Source of the DNA: a virus
DNA: 44,033 nucleotides
Reading direction: 5' to 3' (one strand)
IMG/VR virus record: IMGVR_UViG_3300025138_013595
Span: 1-44,033 of that record
Of the stretch, positions 14,660 through 21,769 are shown one piece after another. A program made the translations under genes and the position numbers. Under the pieces are notes generated by a model. The model made no database searches. It saw nothing but the letters and a program-made list of their open reading frames with translations, and was not told the origin of the DNA. Positions within the stretch are counted from its first letter, which is position 1, and every line of letters begins with the position of its first letter.

Positions 14660-14950
14660 ATGTCTGAATTGTACGAAAAGAACCAACCATCCGGATGTAT
14701 TCTCTCCGACTCTTGTAATTTTATCATCGGGTGTTCTGAAGATGAAAACCCATTCGGTGCTATGACTGATGAAGACTTTGCCGTTGTTATGGTAGAGATC
14801 TCTGAGTGTATCAAGGCGATCTCTGATTATATGGATATTCTTCAGTCAAATTGTACTCTTGAGGAGATGTACTCTCTTCTTACGGCAATGAAGCGTGTGA
14901 ACCAATTGGCGATTATCGAAGTAAACGAAAATCGCAACTATAACCAATGA
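14660..14950 (+). CDS. Hypothetical protein
   Basis: 96 residues. ATG at 14660 with AAAAGGA 9 bases upstream; the ATG at 14642 lies before the likely transcript start. Contains FIIGCSEDENPFGAMTDEDF and a long helix (ECIKAISDYMDIL...). No motif identifies a function. Confidence 0.65.
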   Translation: MSELYEKNQPSGCILSDSCNFIIGCSEDENPFGAMTDEDFAVVMVEISECIKAISDYMDILQSNCTLEEMYSLLTAMKRVNQLAIIEVNENRNYNQ

Positions 14951-14960
14951 AAGAAATAGT

Positions 14961-15197
14961 ATGAATTTTATGCAAGATACAGGCGTGAACGGATGTGGTA
15001 TCCGATTTGAAAAAAACCACCGTGGTCAGTGGTCAGCATTTCCGATGCTGCAACTGAATGAAAAATGTGACGGTCTTTCTTCCGATGAGTGTATGCGTCT
15101 TGCCTCCGCACTACAAATTGCATCGGCAAAGGTAAATGAAATGAACCAAAACGAAAGCACTGAAATGCTTTTTGAACAAAGAAACAGGACTATTTAA
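14961..15197 (+). CDS. Hypothetical protein
   Basis: 78 residues beginning MNFMQDTGVNGCGIRFEKN, with a helical SSDECMRLASALQIASAKV segment. Unrecognised. Tightly placed between 14660-14950 and the GroES-like gene, so co-transcribed with them. Confidence 0.6.
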   Translation: MNFMQDTGVNGCGIRFEKNHRGQWSAFPMLQLNEKCDGLSSDECMRLASALQIASAKVNEMNQNESTEMLFEQRNRTI

Positions 15198-15199
15198 TA

Positions 15200-15484
15200 A
15201 TGACAAATAAAAATGATAAAGGGTTTCAACCCGTAGGTGATCGACTCCTCATCACCCGACAGAAGATTGACGAAAAGACCGAATCAGGAATTATTCTTCC
15301 TGCAAACCACAAGAGAAAGATGTTTGAAAATCTCGCAACTGTTATTGCACTTGGTGATGGTGAAAACATTTCAGATCACATTACCGAAGGATGTACAGTA
15401 TACATTCGTGATGAAGCACCATCGGTAGAAATTAGTGAAGGCATTTATCTTGTAATGCATGATGCCATCTATGGAGTTCTTTGA
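15200..15484 (+). CDS. GroES-like co-chaperonin
   Basis: 94 residues. The N-terminus FQPVGDRLLITRQK and TESGIILP match the GroES (Cpn10) fold start, and the region between Thr25 and about 40 corresponds to the mobile loop. The C-terminal part keeps the beta-barrel pattern (EGIYLVMHDAIYGVL). T4 has gp31, a GroES functional analogue needed for capsid folding with host GroEL. A phage-coded GroES-like protein probably serves head or tail protein folding in the same way. Confidence 0.85.
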   Translation: MTNKNDKGFQPVGDRLLITRQKIDEKTESGIILPANHKRKMFENLATVIALGDGENISDHITEGCTVYIRDEAPSVEISEGIYLVMHDAIYGVL

Positions 15485-15486
15485 TA

Positions 15487-15741
15487 ATGTATAGATTGCA
15501 TGTTGACATTCCACTCGGACACGACGAAGATACTGCCAAGCAGGTTGCTGAGCAGGTCATACAGTGGGTCTTCCGTGATGTGGACGCTCAGGAACGTATC
15601 CAACGTCTTGCACTTGACAAGTTTGATATTCAAGAAATCAATTGCCGACTCGGCAACGACGAAGATCGACAGAAGTCAAACTACCTCGACGTAAACGAGA
15701 ACGGTCACACCACCAATAAGAAGATACGCATACGCATCTGA
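15487..15741 (+). CDS. Hypothetical protein
   Basis: 84 residues from the ATG at 15487, two bases after the GroES-like stop. Helical AKQVAEQVIQWVFRDVDAQE (about 18-37) followed by charged segments, basic C-terminus (KKIRIRI). No domain recognised. Confidence 0.6.
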   Translation: MYRLHVDIPLGHDEDTAKQVAEQVIQWVFRDVDAQERIQRLALDKFDIQEINCRLGNDEDRQKSNYLDVNENGHTTNKKIRIRI

Positions 15742-15749
15742 CCTATTCA

Positions 15750-15822
15750 GGGACAGAAGCGGATGGCATCAGCAGTATCGCTTATAACGATATTTTCGGG
15801 AGTTCGAGTCTCCCCTGTCTCA
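15750..15822 (+). tRNA. tRNA-Ile (UAU anticodon), imperfect D arm
   Basis: A 7-bp acceptor stem (GGGACAG with CTGTCTC, one G-U), a perfect anticodon stem TATCG/CGATA around the loop CTTATAA, and a 5-bp T arm GGGAG/CTCCC with loop TTCGAGT. The anticodon is UAU, decoding AUA. The D arm (GCGG/CAGC) has one mismatch and position 8 is A rather than U, so it is atypical. The CCA is not encoded. It lies in a short gap just before a nuclease-like gene and tRNA-Leu. Confidence 0.65.
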
Positions 15823-15851
15823 TTATCCATTTCGGCTACGGTTTTTTTATC

Positions 15852-16358
15852 ATGAACGAATTTGCATCAGAATGGCATAGTAATTTTTCACGGGCAAAGT
15901 CTGCACAAAGCAAGGCGTTGTCTGAGGCGACTGTCGTTCAAGATCTAATCGCTCATGGTTACGATCCACACCTACCACAAGACCGAGATTCGATCCACGA
16001 TTGCACAATTGAGATTTCGCCGAACCGTTGGTTGAAAATACAAATTAAAAGTTGCTATGGAAATAGTACAAATGTAAATCTTAGCACTCGCGGAACCACA
16101 AACACCGCACCAGTTTCACCGGGAGAGAATAGCAAACCGAGGACAAGCACTGGATATTACAATTCTGGCATTCACCTCATGGCAGTCGTGACAGATGCAA
16201 AAGTAATTTATTATGACATTTTGCCATTTGGCAATTTGCAAGAAAAGTTTAACTGGAAAAAAGTTCAACCGGTTAATTTGGAAACTTATATTAATGGACT
16301 TCTTGGCGATGTGGCGGAATTGGCAGACGCAACGGACTTAAAATCCGTCGAGGGTTAA
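15852..16358 (+). CDS. PD-(D/E)XK-like protein whose end runs into tRNA-Leu
   Basis: 168 residues. RDSIHDCTIEISPNRWLKI followed by QIKSC fits a PD-(D/E)XK nuclease core (Asp in HDCTIE, then Q-x-K), similar to the group containing the tRNA-intron homing enzyme I-Ssp6803I. The last 17 residues (GDVAELADATDLKSVEG) are the translation of tRNA-Leu DNA (16305-16390), and the stop codon lies inside the tRNA gene. It is flanked by two tRNAs. Either the gene has invaded the tRNA or the true stop was lost when recombination fused it to the tRNA. Catalysis not proven. Confidence 0.7.
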   Translation: MNEFASEWHSNFSRAKSAQSKALSEATVVQDLIAHGYDPHLPQDRDSIHDCTIEISPNRWLKIQIKSCYGNSTNVNLSTRGTTNTAPVSPGENSKPRTSTGYYNSGIHLMAVVTDAKVIYYDILPFGNLQEKFNWKKVQPVNLETYINGLLGDVAELADATDLKSVEG

Positions 16359-16390
16359 ACCTCATGGGGGTTCGAGTCCCCCCATCGCTA
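16305..16390 (+). tRNA. tRNA-Leu (UAA)
   Basis: 86 nt: acceptor GGCGATG paired with CATCGCT (first pair G-U), D arm GCGGAATTGGCAGACGC, anticodon stem ACGGA/TCCGT with loop CTTAAAA (UAA), a class II variable arm (CGAGGGTTAAACCTCA) and a T arm GGGGG/CCCCC with TTCGAGT. The 5' part overlaps the end of the nuclease-like reading frame. CCA is not encoded. Confidence 0.95.
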
Positions 16391-16402
16391 CTTTAGTTTT
16401 TT

Positions 16403-16410
16403 TATAAATA
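16403..16410 (+). promoter_or_regulatory. T4-type late promoter (TATAAATA)
   Basis: Perfect TATAAATA just after the tRNA-Leu. The inferred start at about 16416 drives the 16496-18508 virion gene. A hairpin begins at its last base. Confidence 0.7.
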
Positions 16411-16433
16411 CCACTGGGAAACTAGTGGTTTTT
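16410..16433 (+). terminator. Small intrinsic terminator-like hairpin
   Basis: ACCACT and AGTGGT form a 6-bp stem with an eight-base loop, followed by TTTTT. It would stop transcription from upstream before the late promoter takes over. Confidence 0.5.
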
Positions 16434-16495
16434 ACATTGTATGAAAATCCCAAGAAGATAATGTTGCAACTAATCTTTTAAAGGAGATTTTACTC

Positions 16496-18508
16496 ATGGC
16501 AGTCGAAAGAAAAACATTTTTATGGATAGGTAATGACCGGGCGCATAGGCATCGTCAGATAGTGGCAGGTATATCAGGAGGAACTCAGTTTGGTGCTACA
16601 GGCATCGGAGCATGGAACGGGGCATATGCAGGTGGAAATGGACAAGCGAACAACTGGGTTGGAATAGGTAGCGAGGCAATTGCTGCGGTGACGGGCGAAA
16701 ATGCCAAGAAGGCACTTGATGTCTTCTGGAACGACAAAGATAACTGGGCGGAACGTATAGAGGGAATCAGTGGAGACTTGGGCAGTAGTGGTGACGGTTG
16801 GGATCCCCAACAATATTACTACGTTCGGGCAAACCGAATTCCACACCGTGCAGATCATGTTGTTTTTGAATATGTTGTAGGACAGACAGGTAACGGACTG
16901 TTACGAAATCAGGTAGGTGAAACCACTTCGTCCGTGGGGGCGTCGTTTGGGCAAATGGAAACCAAAGCATTTAACGCTCCTCTTTCACCATGTCTTTTTG
17001 GTGGTCAGAGTCGTCCAACAGATGGTCTATCTGGTGAAGGCAGTATCTGGGTAAATGCCGATACTACGGGATCTTCGGCAGCAAATCGCCAAGGTCCACT
17101 GTCATCTGTTAAAGTGAAACCAAGTTATTTCCATCATTCTTATGGCGTTATGGATTCAAGGAGTAAGTTCTTTGGTTTTGCTGACAATCTCCCTAACGCT
17201 GATTGGGGAAAGGGAGAACAAGGGCACAAATTTTGGGGTGGTCGCGTCAGTACCCAGTCCTCTAGTCTTATCTCTGGTGCGTCATTCGGAAACGTCTCGT
17301 GGTCAATTGGTTTCACCGGAATCAACCTCAAGGCATTGGATGTTGAATTAAATAGTCCATATCGACTACCTCGCATTGCTAGACCAGAAACTCTAGACCC
17401 CAGTGGTAATCGGTTATTTCCGGATACGATTGTAAATGATGAAAATGATGGTGGGAGAACGATCACGATCGCCGCCGATCAAGCAGTGAATAATGTAAGT
17501 CCAAGAAGTACATGTAAAATAACTCATGCAGATAGTATTGTCAACATGAGCGTAGGAACTCGGTCCTTCATCCTAGACAGTGGTAATGTGATTAACCTCA
17601 ACATGTCCGACATGTATATGCCAAATGCCAGCGATGACGAGAAGAAAGAGGTTGCTCTTTTCGGTGCCCCAGAGAAAATAAACGGACCCTCTCCCCGCAT
17701 GTTCTCATGGAACGGAACTGTTTCAAACACACTTCGTTGCGACCCATGTTGGTACACTTCCCAGACAGACTTTAAGAGTAATATTGGCAGTCCAAATATT
17801 ATATTTGGTCCATACTATGTCACCGGTATCTTCTCTCCAAGAGTTACTAATCCCGCTACTGTATCAGTACGACCACAATTCATCTCAAAGTACAATCTAA
17901 ATGCTAACGATATTACTTTCCTTAATGATGACTCTGGAAGTGACTCTCCCGGCGAGACCAACGAGGTTATCGGTGGTAGATTTGACACCTTTAGAATAAA
18001 GGGTACTGGGAATGAGAGATTTTCTGCTAACCTCATTAAGTTTGAAGAGTTTAATCCGAGATGGGATGTTATCACCTCGGAGGGATCCCCTTCTACAAGG
18101 ACTGGTGTTCGTGGATTCAACAATAAACTTTATGTTGATGCAGGATGCACGATTACAAATCTAAACGTCGATGCAGGATACTTTGGAATAGGTGAAGGAC
18201 ATCGCGGTGGCGACACGTTCGACACCCCAGCAGAGGTCGGAGATGTTGTTGTTCTGAATGGGTATGCCGAACAAAAGGCATACATCAATGGTGAACATCC
18301 CACCATACCGGGATTCAATGCATTTTATATCGGTCAGGATGGAGTGAATGCAACTGGTCAAAACTTCCAGATGCGATCGAGACACGCAGAATTTGATTTT
18401 GGTCAGGGTGTATTTCTAAGAACTGGTCCTGAGTCCACTGGTGTTACTGGTGCAGGGTTCGCCTTCGTTCAGGCACCAAGTGTCGGGTTGGGTTCAAAGC
18501 GTCCATAA
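16496..18508 (+). CDS. Large probable virion structural protein
   Basis: 670 residues, Gly/Ser/Asn-rich, with beta-rich patterns throughout (for example NVSWSIGFTGINLKALDVEL and RVTNPATVSVRP), few Lys runs and no enzyme motif. It starts MAVERKTFLWIGNDRAHRHR. A strong ribosome site AAAGGAG precedes the ATG, a TATAAATA promoter lies about 90 bp upstream and a clear terminator follows. These features fit a highly expressed late tail fibre, decoration or capsid-associated protein, but I could not assign a family. Its size and composition are the main evidence. Confidence 0.7.
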   Translation: MAVERKTFLWIGNDRAHRHRQIVAGISGGTQFGATGIGAWNGAYAGGNGQANNWVGIGSEAIAAVTGENAKKALDVFWNDKDNWAERIEGISGDLGSSGDGWDPQQYYYVRANRIPHRADHVVFEYVVGQTGNGLLRNQVGETTSSVGASFGQMETKAFNAPLSPCLFGGQSRPTDGLSGEGSIWVNADTTGSSAANRQGPLSSVKVKPSYFHHSYGVMDSRSKFFGFADNLPNADWGKGEQGHKFWGGRVSTQSSSLISGASFGNVSWSIGFTGINLKALDVELNSPYRLPRIARPETLDPSGNRLFPDTIVNDENDGGRTITIAADQAVNNVSPRSTCKITHADSIVNMSVGTRSFILDSGNVINLNMSDMYMPNASDDEKKEVALFGAPEKINGPSPRMFSWNGTVSNTLRCDPCWYTSQTDFKSNIGSPNIIFGPYYVTGIFSPRVTNPATVSVRPQFISKYNLNANDITFLNDDSGSDSPGETNEVIGGRFDTFRIKGTGNERFSANLIKFEEFNPRWDVITSEGSPSTRTGVRGFNNKLYVDAGCTITNLNVDAGYFGIGEGHRGGDTFDTPAEVGDVVVLNGYAEQKAYINGEHPTIPGFNAFYIGQDGVNATGQNFQMRSRHAEFDFGQGVFLRTGPESTGVTGAGFAFVQAPSVGLGSKRP

Positions 18509-18548
18509 ATTAAATAAATTTTTACAACATGACAATTCAACAAGAACT

Positions 18549-18574
18549 GGGGGGAGGCAACTCCCCCCTTTTCT
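18549..18574 (+). terminator. Intrinsic terminator
   Basis: 8-bp stem GGGGGGAG/CTCCCCCC with a GCAA tetraloop followed by TTTTCTATTTT. Ends the 16496-18508 transcript. Confidence 0.88.
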
Positions 18575-18635
18575 ATTTTACTCTTTTATAAAATACCATT
18601 GAAAAAGAAACTATTCAGAAAGTCGTTCAAGTGGG

Positions 18636-18663
18636 TTGACAAGCACGAAATACCTGTTATAAT
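18636..18663 (+). promoter_or_regulatory. Sigma70-type promoter
   Basis: Perfect TTGACA (18636-18641) and TATAAT (18658-18663) with 16-bp spacing. The spacer ends AATACCTG, identical to the tmRNA promoter at 21962-21989, so the two are related copies. Probably an early or host-recognised promoter. Confidence 0.85.
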
Positions 18664-18690
18664 TAGAGCATAACCGTGAAGGAGACACCA

Positions 18691-18973
18691 ATGAAATACT
18701 TACCTCAAGAACCTACCCTTAAGATGATTAACTTATATTATGTAATGCGTGTCTCCAGCGATATGGTAGGCGGCGATTTCCGACCCGCATCGGATTGAGT
18801 CATATTTAGGAGATGATTGGGAACTAGATGCCCAGTCGTATATCTCCGAACGCGGACCCCGTTCTTATGGGGGAGACCCCATAAGAACATTTCATGTGCT
18901 AGAAACGATTTGCAGTGGTCGTGGAAGCAAAAACAAGCACACTGCACTTTTATATGAAAGGTTGTTTATATGA
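18691..18973 (+). pseudogene. Frameshifted small gene (or programmed +1 frameshift)
   Basis: The frame starting at ATG 18691 (GAAGGAG upstream) codes for 35 residues (MKYLPQEPTLKMINLYY...DFRPASD) and stops at 18798. The +1 frame is open from about 18770 to 18973 and continues with coherent protein: IESYLGDDWELDAQSYISER, GPRSYGGDPIRTFHVLET and KNKHTALLYERLF. Removing one C near 18781 (GATTTCCGACCC) would join them as GGDFDPHRIESYLGDDW. The second part ends in an ATGA overlap with the next gene, as expected for a real upstream gene. Either an inactivating single-base insertion, a sequencing error, or a +1 frameshift at the TTC CGA step. No recognised family. Confidence 0.6.
18861..18888 (+). 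other. Perfect 12-bp stem with GAGA tetraloop
   Basis: GTTCTTATGGGG pairs with CCCCATAAGAAC around GAGA (a GNRA loop). It lies inside the frameshifted gene and has no U-run, so an RNA structure or a site for regulation is more likely than a terminator. Confidence 0.6.
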
Positions 18974-19230
18974 ACAACAACTCCCCTAAGCGTCAGATCA
19001 TCTCGTACCTTGCCGAAGGCAAGAGCATCACTCCTAAGCAGATGCGAACCAAGTTCGGGGTCAAGAACCCTACCGCGACTCTTCGCAACGTGCGTGACAC
19101 CGTGGAAAACTACGGTAACTGGACCATCGTCGAAGATGGTATCTACGGTGGCGAAACTCAGTTCGCCATGAAGCGAGTTGCACTCGTCAGTCCTACCGTG
19201 GACACCGACGATCTTGCTGATCTCTACTGA
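18970..19230 (+). CDS. Helix-turn-helix DNA-binding protein
   Basis: 86 residues. RQIISYLAEGKSITPKQMRT and FGVKNPTATLRNVRDT (8-44) make a winged-helix/HTH pattern similar to small phage and plasmid regulators with a repeated turn after NP. A short tail is acidic. ATGA overlap with the frameshifted gene upstream and GAAAGG ribosome site. A regulator of host-type transcription is plausible; target unknown. Confidence 0.75.
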   Translation: MNNNSPKRQIISYLAEGKSITPKQMRTKFGVKNPTATLRNVRDTVENYGNWTIVEDGIYGGETQFAMKRVALVSPTVDTDDLADLY

Positions 19231-19254
19231 ATCCAGTAGACCAACTGATCCGGT

Positions 19255-19278
19255 GGGTGGGGGCGAATGCCCCCACCC
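19255..19278 (+). terminator. Strong GC stem-loop after the HTH gene
   Basis: 10-bp stem GGGTGGGGGC/GCCCCCACCC around GAAT, followed by AGAAACCGG instead of a U-run. Likely an attenuator or stabilising hairpin rather than a classic terminator. Confidence 0.5.
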
Positions 19279-19300
19279 AGAAACCGGTACGGGGTAATAC

Positions 19301-19459
19301 ATGGGCGGTTCACACTCAGCAGGAAAAGGCGATAAATATCGTCAGGTAGATCTCGAAAAGTATCGAGACAATTACGAAAAGATCTTCGGCAAGAAGAAGA
19401 CAAAAAAGAAAGTTAACAATGGAAAACGAAACAAAGATCGTCCGACTGACAAGTCATGA
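19301..19459 (+). CDS. Small basic protein (52 aa)
   Basis: ATG at 19301, 52 residues: MGGSHSAGKGDKYRQVDLEK, then KYRDNYEKIFGKKKTKKKV. Small Lys-rich proteins with DKYRxVDLxKxRDNYxxIFG recur in T4-like phages. It overlaps the next gene by 41 nt in another frame. Function unknown. Confidence 0.65.
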   Translation: MGGSHSAGKGDKYRQVDLEKYRDNYEKIFGKKKTKKKVNNGKRNKDRPTDKS

Positions 19460-19745
19460 AGAAATTATTGGTAAGGTTACTACCACCGACACTGGTGTTA
19501 TCATCAAGGATCCGCTGATCCTCATTCCTACACAGCAGAAGTCACTCGCACTCGCTCCGTGGATGCCTTACACTACTATCGCAGATGATGGTATCGAAAT
19601 TGCAGAGGATCGAATTATGTTTATCGTCGAACCTCATGCAGAACTTGCCAAGGAACACATGTCGGCAGTCTCTGGACTCGTCGTTCCCGGTTCACAATCC
19701 GCAGGTGTTGCTGGTGTCATCGGTGCAGACATCCTTAAGGGTTAA
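19419..19745 (+). CDS. Sm-like (LSm/Hfq-type) phage protein
   Basis: 108 residues. IVRLTSHEEIIGKVTTTDTG followed by VIIKDPLILIPT has the Sm1 pattern (strands with G-K-V, then a bend), and LAPWMPYTTIADDGIEIAED with MFIVEPHAELA covers the second motif seen in phage Sm-like proteins. Such proteins probably form RNA-binding rings that affect mRNA or sRNA stability. The C-terminal 30 residues are Ala/Gly-rich. Host Hfq-like function is possible but untested. Confidence 0.7.
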   Translation: MENETKIVRLTSHEEIIGKVTTTDTGVIIKDPLILIPTQQKSLALAPWMPYTTIADDGIEIAEDRIMFIVEPHAELAKEHMSAVSGLVVPGSQSAGVAGVIGADILKG

Positions 19746-19753
19746 TATATCAA

Positions 19754-19888
19754 ATGGCAAACAACTCTCAAAATTCCAAGCATGTGAATAACATGATTAA
19801 AACGGGCAGTCCTAGACCACAGAAACCTAAACACGGTAACACTAAAGGCAAGACTACTCGTTCGGGTTCTGGTCGCAAAGTACGCTAA
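19754..19888 (+). CDS. Very basic small protein (44 aa)
   Basis: 44 residues, about one third Lys/Arg/His, with PRPQKPKHGNTKGKTTRSGS. Positioned immediately before tRNA-Arg. Could be a nucleic-acid-binding peptide; no family recognised. Confidence 0.55.
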   Translation: MANNSQNSKHVNNMIKTGSPRPQKPKHGNTKGKTTRSGSGRKVR

Positions 19889-19893
19889 ACATT

Positions 19894-19966
19894 GCGCCCG
19901 TAACTCAGTGGATAGAGTAGCGGTCTTCTAAACCGCCGGTCGTTGGTTCAAATCCAACCGGGCGTG
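19894..19966 (+). tRNA. tRNA-Arg (UCU)
   Basis: 73 nt: acceptor GCGCCCG/CGGGCGT, D arm with TAACTCAGTGGATAGAGTA, anticodon stem GCGGT/ACCGC with loop CTTCTAA (UCU, for AGA), and T arm GTTGG/CCAAC with TTCAAAT. All stems intact. AGA codons are decoded. Confidence 0.95.
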
Positions 19967-19973
19967 TTACTCA

Positions 19974-20046
19974 GGATCGGTAACTCAGTTGGTAGAGTAG
20001 CGGACTTTTAATCCGCGAGTCGAGGGTTCGAGTCCCTCCCGATCCA
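19974..20046 (+). tRNA. tRNA-Lys (UUU)
   Basis: 73 nt: acceptor GGATCGG/CCGATCC, anticodon stem GCGGA/TCCGC with loop CTTTTAA (UUU), and T arm GAGGG/CCCTC with TTCGAGT. All canonical. Confidence 0.95.
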
Positions 20047-20051
20047 TTCAA

Positions 20052-20531
20052 ATGTCTGATCGCGTTCTAACAAATCTCAACACCTATGCGACGATGGCGT
20101 TCCCCAAAGCGTTGGAAATCGCTAGGACAAAGAAGCACATTTCCCTGATTCTTGATAAGAAGGGAAGTGTGCTTTCTATTGGATGTAACGAAATGCGTAC
20201 ACATCCAGAGGCGGCAAAGATAGGTTATCGATACAACGAGGTTCATTCGGAACTCGATGCACTTCTTCACCTTGATAAAAGAATGCGAAACGATAAAGAT
20301 CTTATACTTTTAAATTACAGATTTAACAGGTTCGGGGACTTTCGTATCTCCCGACCTTGTGTAAAATGTATGCCTTGGTGTACTGCAATTTTTAAAGAAA
20401 TTATTTACACTACGAGAAACGGATACGAAATCATTTCCGGTCAAAAGGATTATACGGATTCCATCGTATTGTCTATTGACCAATTCAATATGCAGACTAT
20501 AATGGGTACAAATGGCAAAGCGACACATTGA
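20052..20531 (+). CDS. Cytidine/deoxycytidylate deaminase-like protein
   Basis: 159 residues. HSE at 65-67 (VHSELDALL) and PCVKC at 102-106 give the zinc-site motifs of the cytidine/dCMP deaminase fold (H-x-E ... PCxxC). Cys110 extends the second motif (PCVKCMPWC). dCMP deaminase would feed dUMP to the ThyX gene at 34169. The His residue is in HSE rather than HAE, so substrate preference is uncertain. Confidence 0.82.
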   Translation: MSDRVLTNLNTYATMAFPKALEIARTKKHISLILDKKGSVLSIGCNEMRTHPEAAKIGYRYNEVHSELDALLHLDKRMRNDKDLILLNYRFNRFGDFRISRPCVKCMPWCTAIFKEIIYTTRNGYEIISGQKDYTDSIVLSIDQFNMQTIMGTNGKATH

Positions 20532-20694
20532 CAGATTTGATATAGAAGCAGAACGCGAAGGTAATGCAATCAAGGGACATACTGTTCTCCGACGAGGACA
20601 GGGTAAAGGAATTACCAAGCAACGTAATATGCACAAACGTGGTGCTGAAATTCTCACTACTCGAATCGTGAACAGAGAAGGATGGTTAAAGTGA
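20512..20694 (+). CDS. Small basic hypothetical protein
   Basis: 60 residues, basic, with HIDRFDIEAEREGNAIKGHT and TKQRNMHKRGAEILTTRIV. ATG at 20512 starts inside the deaminase end (20 nt overlap), and the end forms a GTGA overlap with the next gene. Unrecognised. Confidence 0.6.
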   Translation: MAKRHIDRFDIEAEREGNAIKGHTVLRRGQGKGITKQRNMHKRGAEILTTRIVNREGWLK

Positions 20695-20900
20695 ATTGTT
20701 TCGATTGTAATAATAAAATTCCAGAAGCACGACTGGAAGCACTCCCTGATGTGGAGTATTGTGTGAACTGTGCAGACAACCACACCGAACGAGTTGTTGG
20801 TCGGATGATCTACAGTCACAAGACTGCGGGTGAACTAGTCTTTGCAAGTGGTAAAGAAAACATTCGTCGGTTGAACCGAGAATATGCGAGATCACGATAA
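20691..20900 (+). CDS. DksA/TraR-type zinc-finger protein
   Basis: 69 residues, GTG start at 20691 in a GTGA overlap. CFDCNNKIPEARLEALP followed by VEYCVNCAD is the C4 zinc-finger of the DksA/TraR family (CxxC-17-CxxC with IPEARLEALP). TraR-like proteins bind the secondary channel of RNA polymerase and change promoter use. It is shorter than DksA and lacks the long coiled coil, like TraR. A phage copy may bias host RNA polymerase; inferred. Confidence 0.85.
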   Translation: MNCFDCNNKIPEARLEALPDVEYCVNCADNHTERVVGRMIYSHKTAGELVFASGKENIRRLNREYARSR

Positions 20901-21118
20901 TGTACGAACAGCAATATGCAATGACGATGCTTATTTTCATGACTATTATGAACGTATTTTTTGCCGGTCTGATGATATTTGAAATTGTTCCTGTTCCTGT
21001 GGGAATGACTCTTGCATTCGTTGGAATGTTTGCTATGATCTGGAAGACGAAACGAGATCTCATGGGTAATGTAAAACTATGGGAAAATGCATATACTAGG
21101 AACAATAAAAATGACTGA
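20900..21118 (+). CDS. Small two-helix membrane protein
   Basis: 72 residues with hydrophobic segments MLIFMTIMNVFFAGLMIFEI (about 10-29) and PVGMTLAFVGMFAMIW (about 33-48), then a basic tail (KTKRDLMGNVKLWENAYTR). TAATG overlap with the DksA-like gene. Possible envelope or holin-type protein; function unknown. Confidence 0.65.
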   Translation: MYEQQYAMTMLIFMTIMNVFFAGLMIFEIVPVPVGMTLAFVGMFAMIWKTKRDLMGNVKLWENAYTRNNKND

Positions 21119-21368
21119 TTGGAATAAAACATGTTACGTCACGGGTAACTCTATGACTGAAAAAGACAACGCCAGATTCACATATGAATTTGACGCATGG
21201 GTATCTGAGGCGGGTCAAAAGATCGTCGAAGAAGATGCCCGTGGTTCTGATCCTTCGGAAGAAAATAGAATCATTTTCGGGGAGTGGTATGCACAAGATG
21301 AAGCAAATGCCGCGAACGATGAATTTCGCCGAGGTTGGCGACCGGTTCGTCGTGGGTGGGATGGATGA
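21111..21368 (+). CDS. Hypothetical protein
   Basis: 85 residues from the ATG at 21111 (AGGA upstream); overlaps the preceding gene by 8 nt. Contains FTYEFDAWVSEAGQKIVEED, then FGEWYAQDEANAANDEFRRG. Charged and helical; unrecognised. Confidence 0.62.
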   Translation: MTDWNKTCYVTGNSMTEKDNARFTYEFDAWVSEAGQKIVEEDARGSDPSEENRIIFGEWYAQDEANAANDEFRRGWRPVRRGWDG

Positions 21369-21769
21369 AAGAAGAAAATATTATGAATAGAGAACCAACG
21401 ATTTATGTTGCCGGACCAATGCGAGGATTTGAGAATTATAATTATCCTGCATTTGATCGATGTGCAAGAGTCCTTCGTGGGCAGGGATGGATTGTTATCA
21501 ATCCTGCCGAACTAGACAGAGAAGCAGGAAAACCGATGGCGGATCCTATGGCATTCTCACCAGACACAAACTACGAAGACCATGAGTTTATGCGAAAAGC
21601 ATTGCTCCGTGACGTTGTTGCAATTTGTGAAGAATGTACTGCAATCTACATGATGAGCAATTGGGAAAAGAGCAAGGGTGCGAACGCAGAGTTGTCACTT
21701 GCAAAGGCATTGGGACTTGACATTTATTATGAAGCACCACTGCCGAAGGTAAAGAAAGAATTGAAGTGA
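21365..21769 (+). CDS. DUF4406/nucleoside 2-deoxyribosyltransferase-like protein
   Basis: 134 residues. PTIYVAGPMRGFENYNYPAF and later EFMRKALLRDVVAICEECTA, MSNWEKSKGANAELSLAKAL match the DUF4406 family, a relative of nucleoside 2-deoxyribosyltransferases (YVAGPM at the active-site loop, GANxEL signature). ATGA overlap with the previous gene at 21365; an ATG at 21383 is a possible alternative. Likely in nucleotide salvage or sensing, but the catalytic activity of this family is not well established. Confidence 0.78.
   Translation: MKEENIMNREPTIYVAGPMRGFENYNYPAFDRCARVLRGQGWIVINPAELDREAGKPMADPMAFSPDTNYEDHEFMRKALLRDVVAICEECTAIYMMSNWEKSKGANAELSLAKALGLDIYYEAPLPKVKKELK

Noticed and set aside
16308-16358. 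ELADATDLKSV tail as a real protein domain
   Set aside because: It is the translation of tRNA-Leu DNA, a known pitfall; only the part before the tRNA is likely meaningful.
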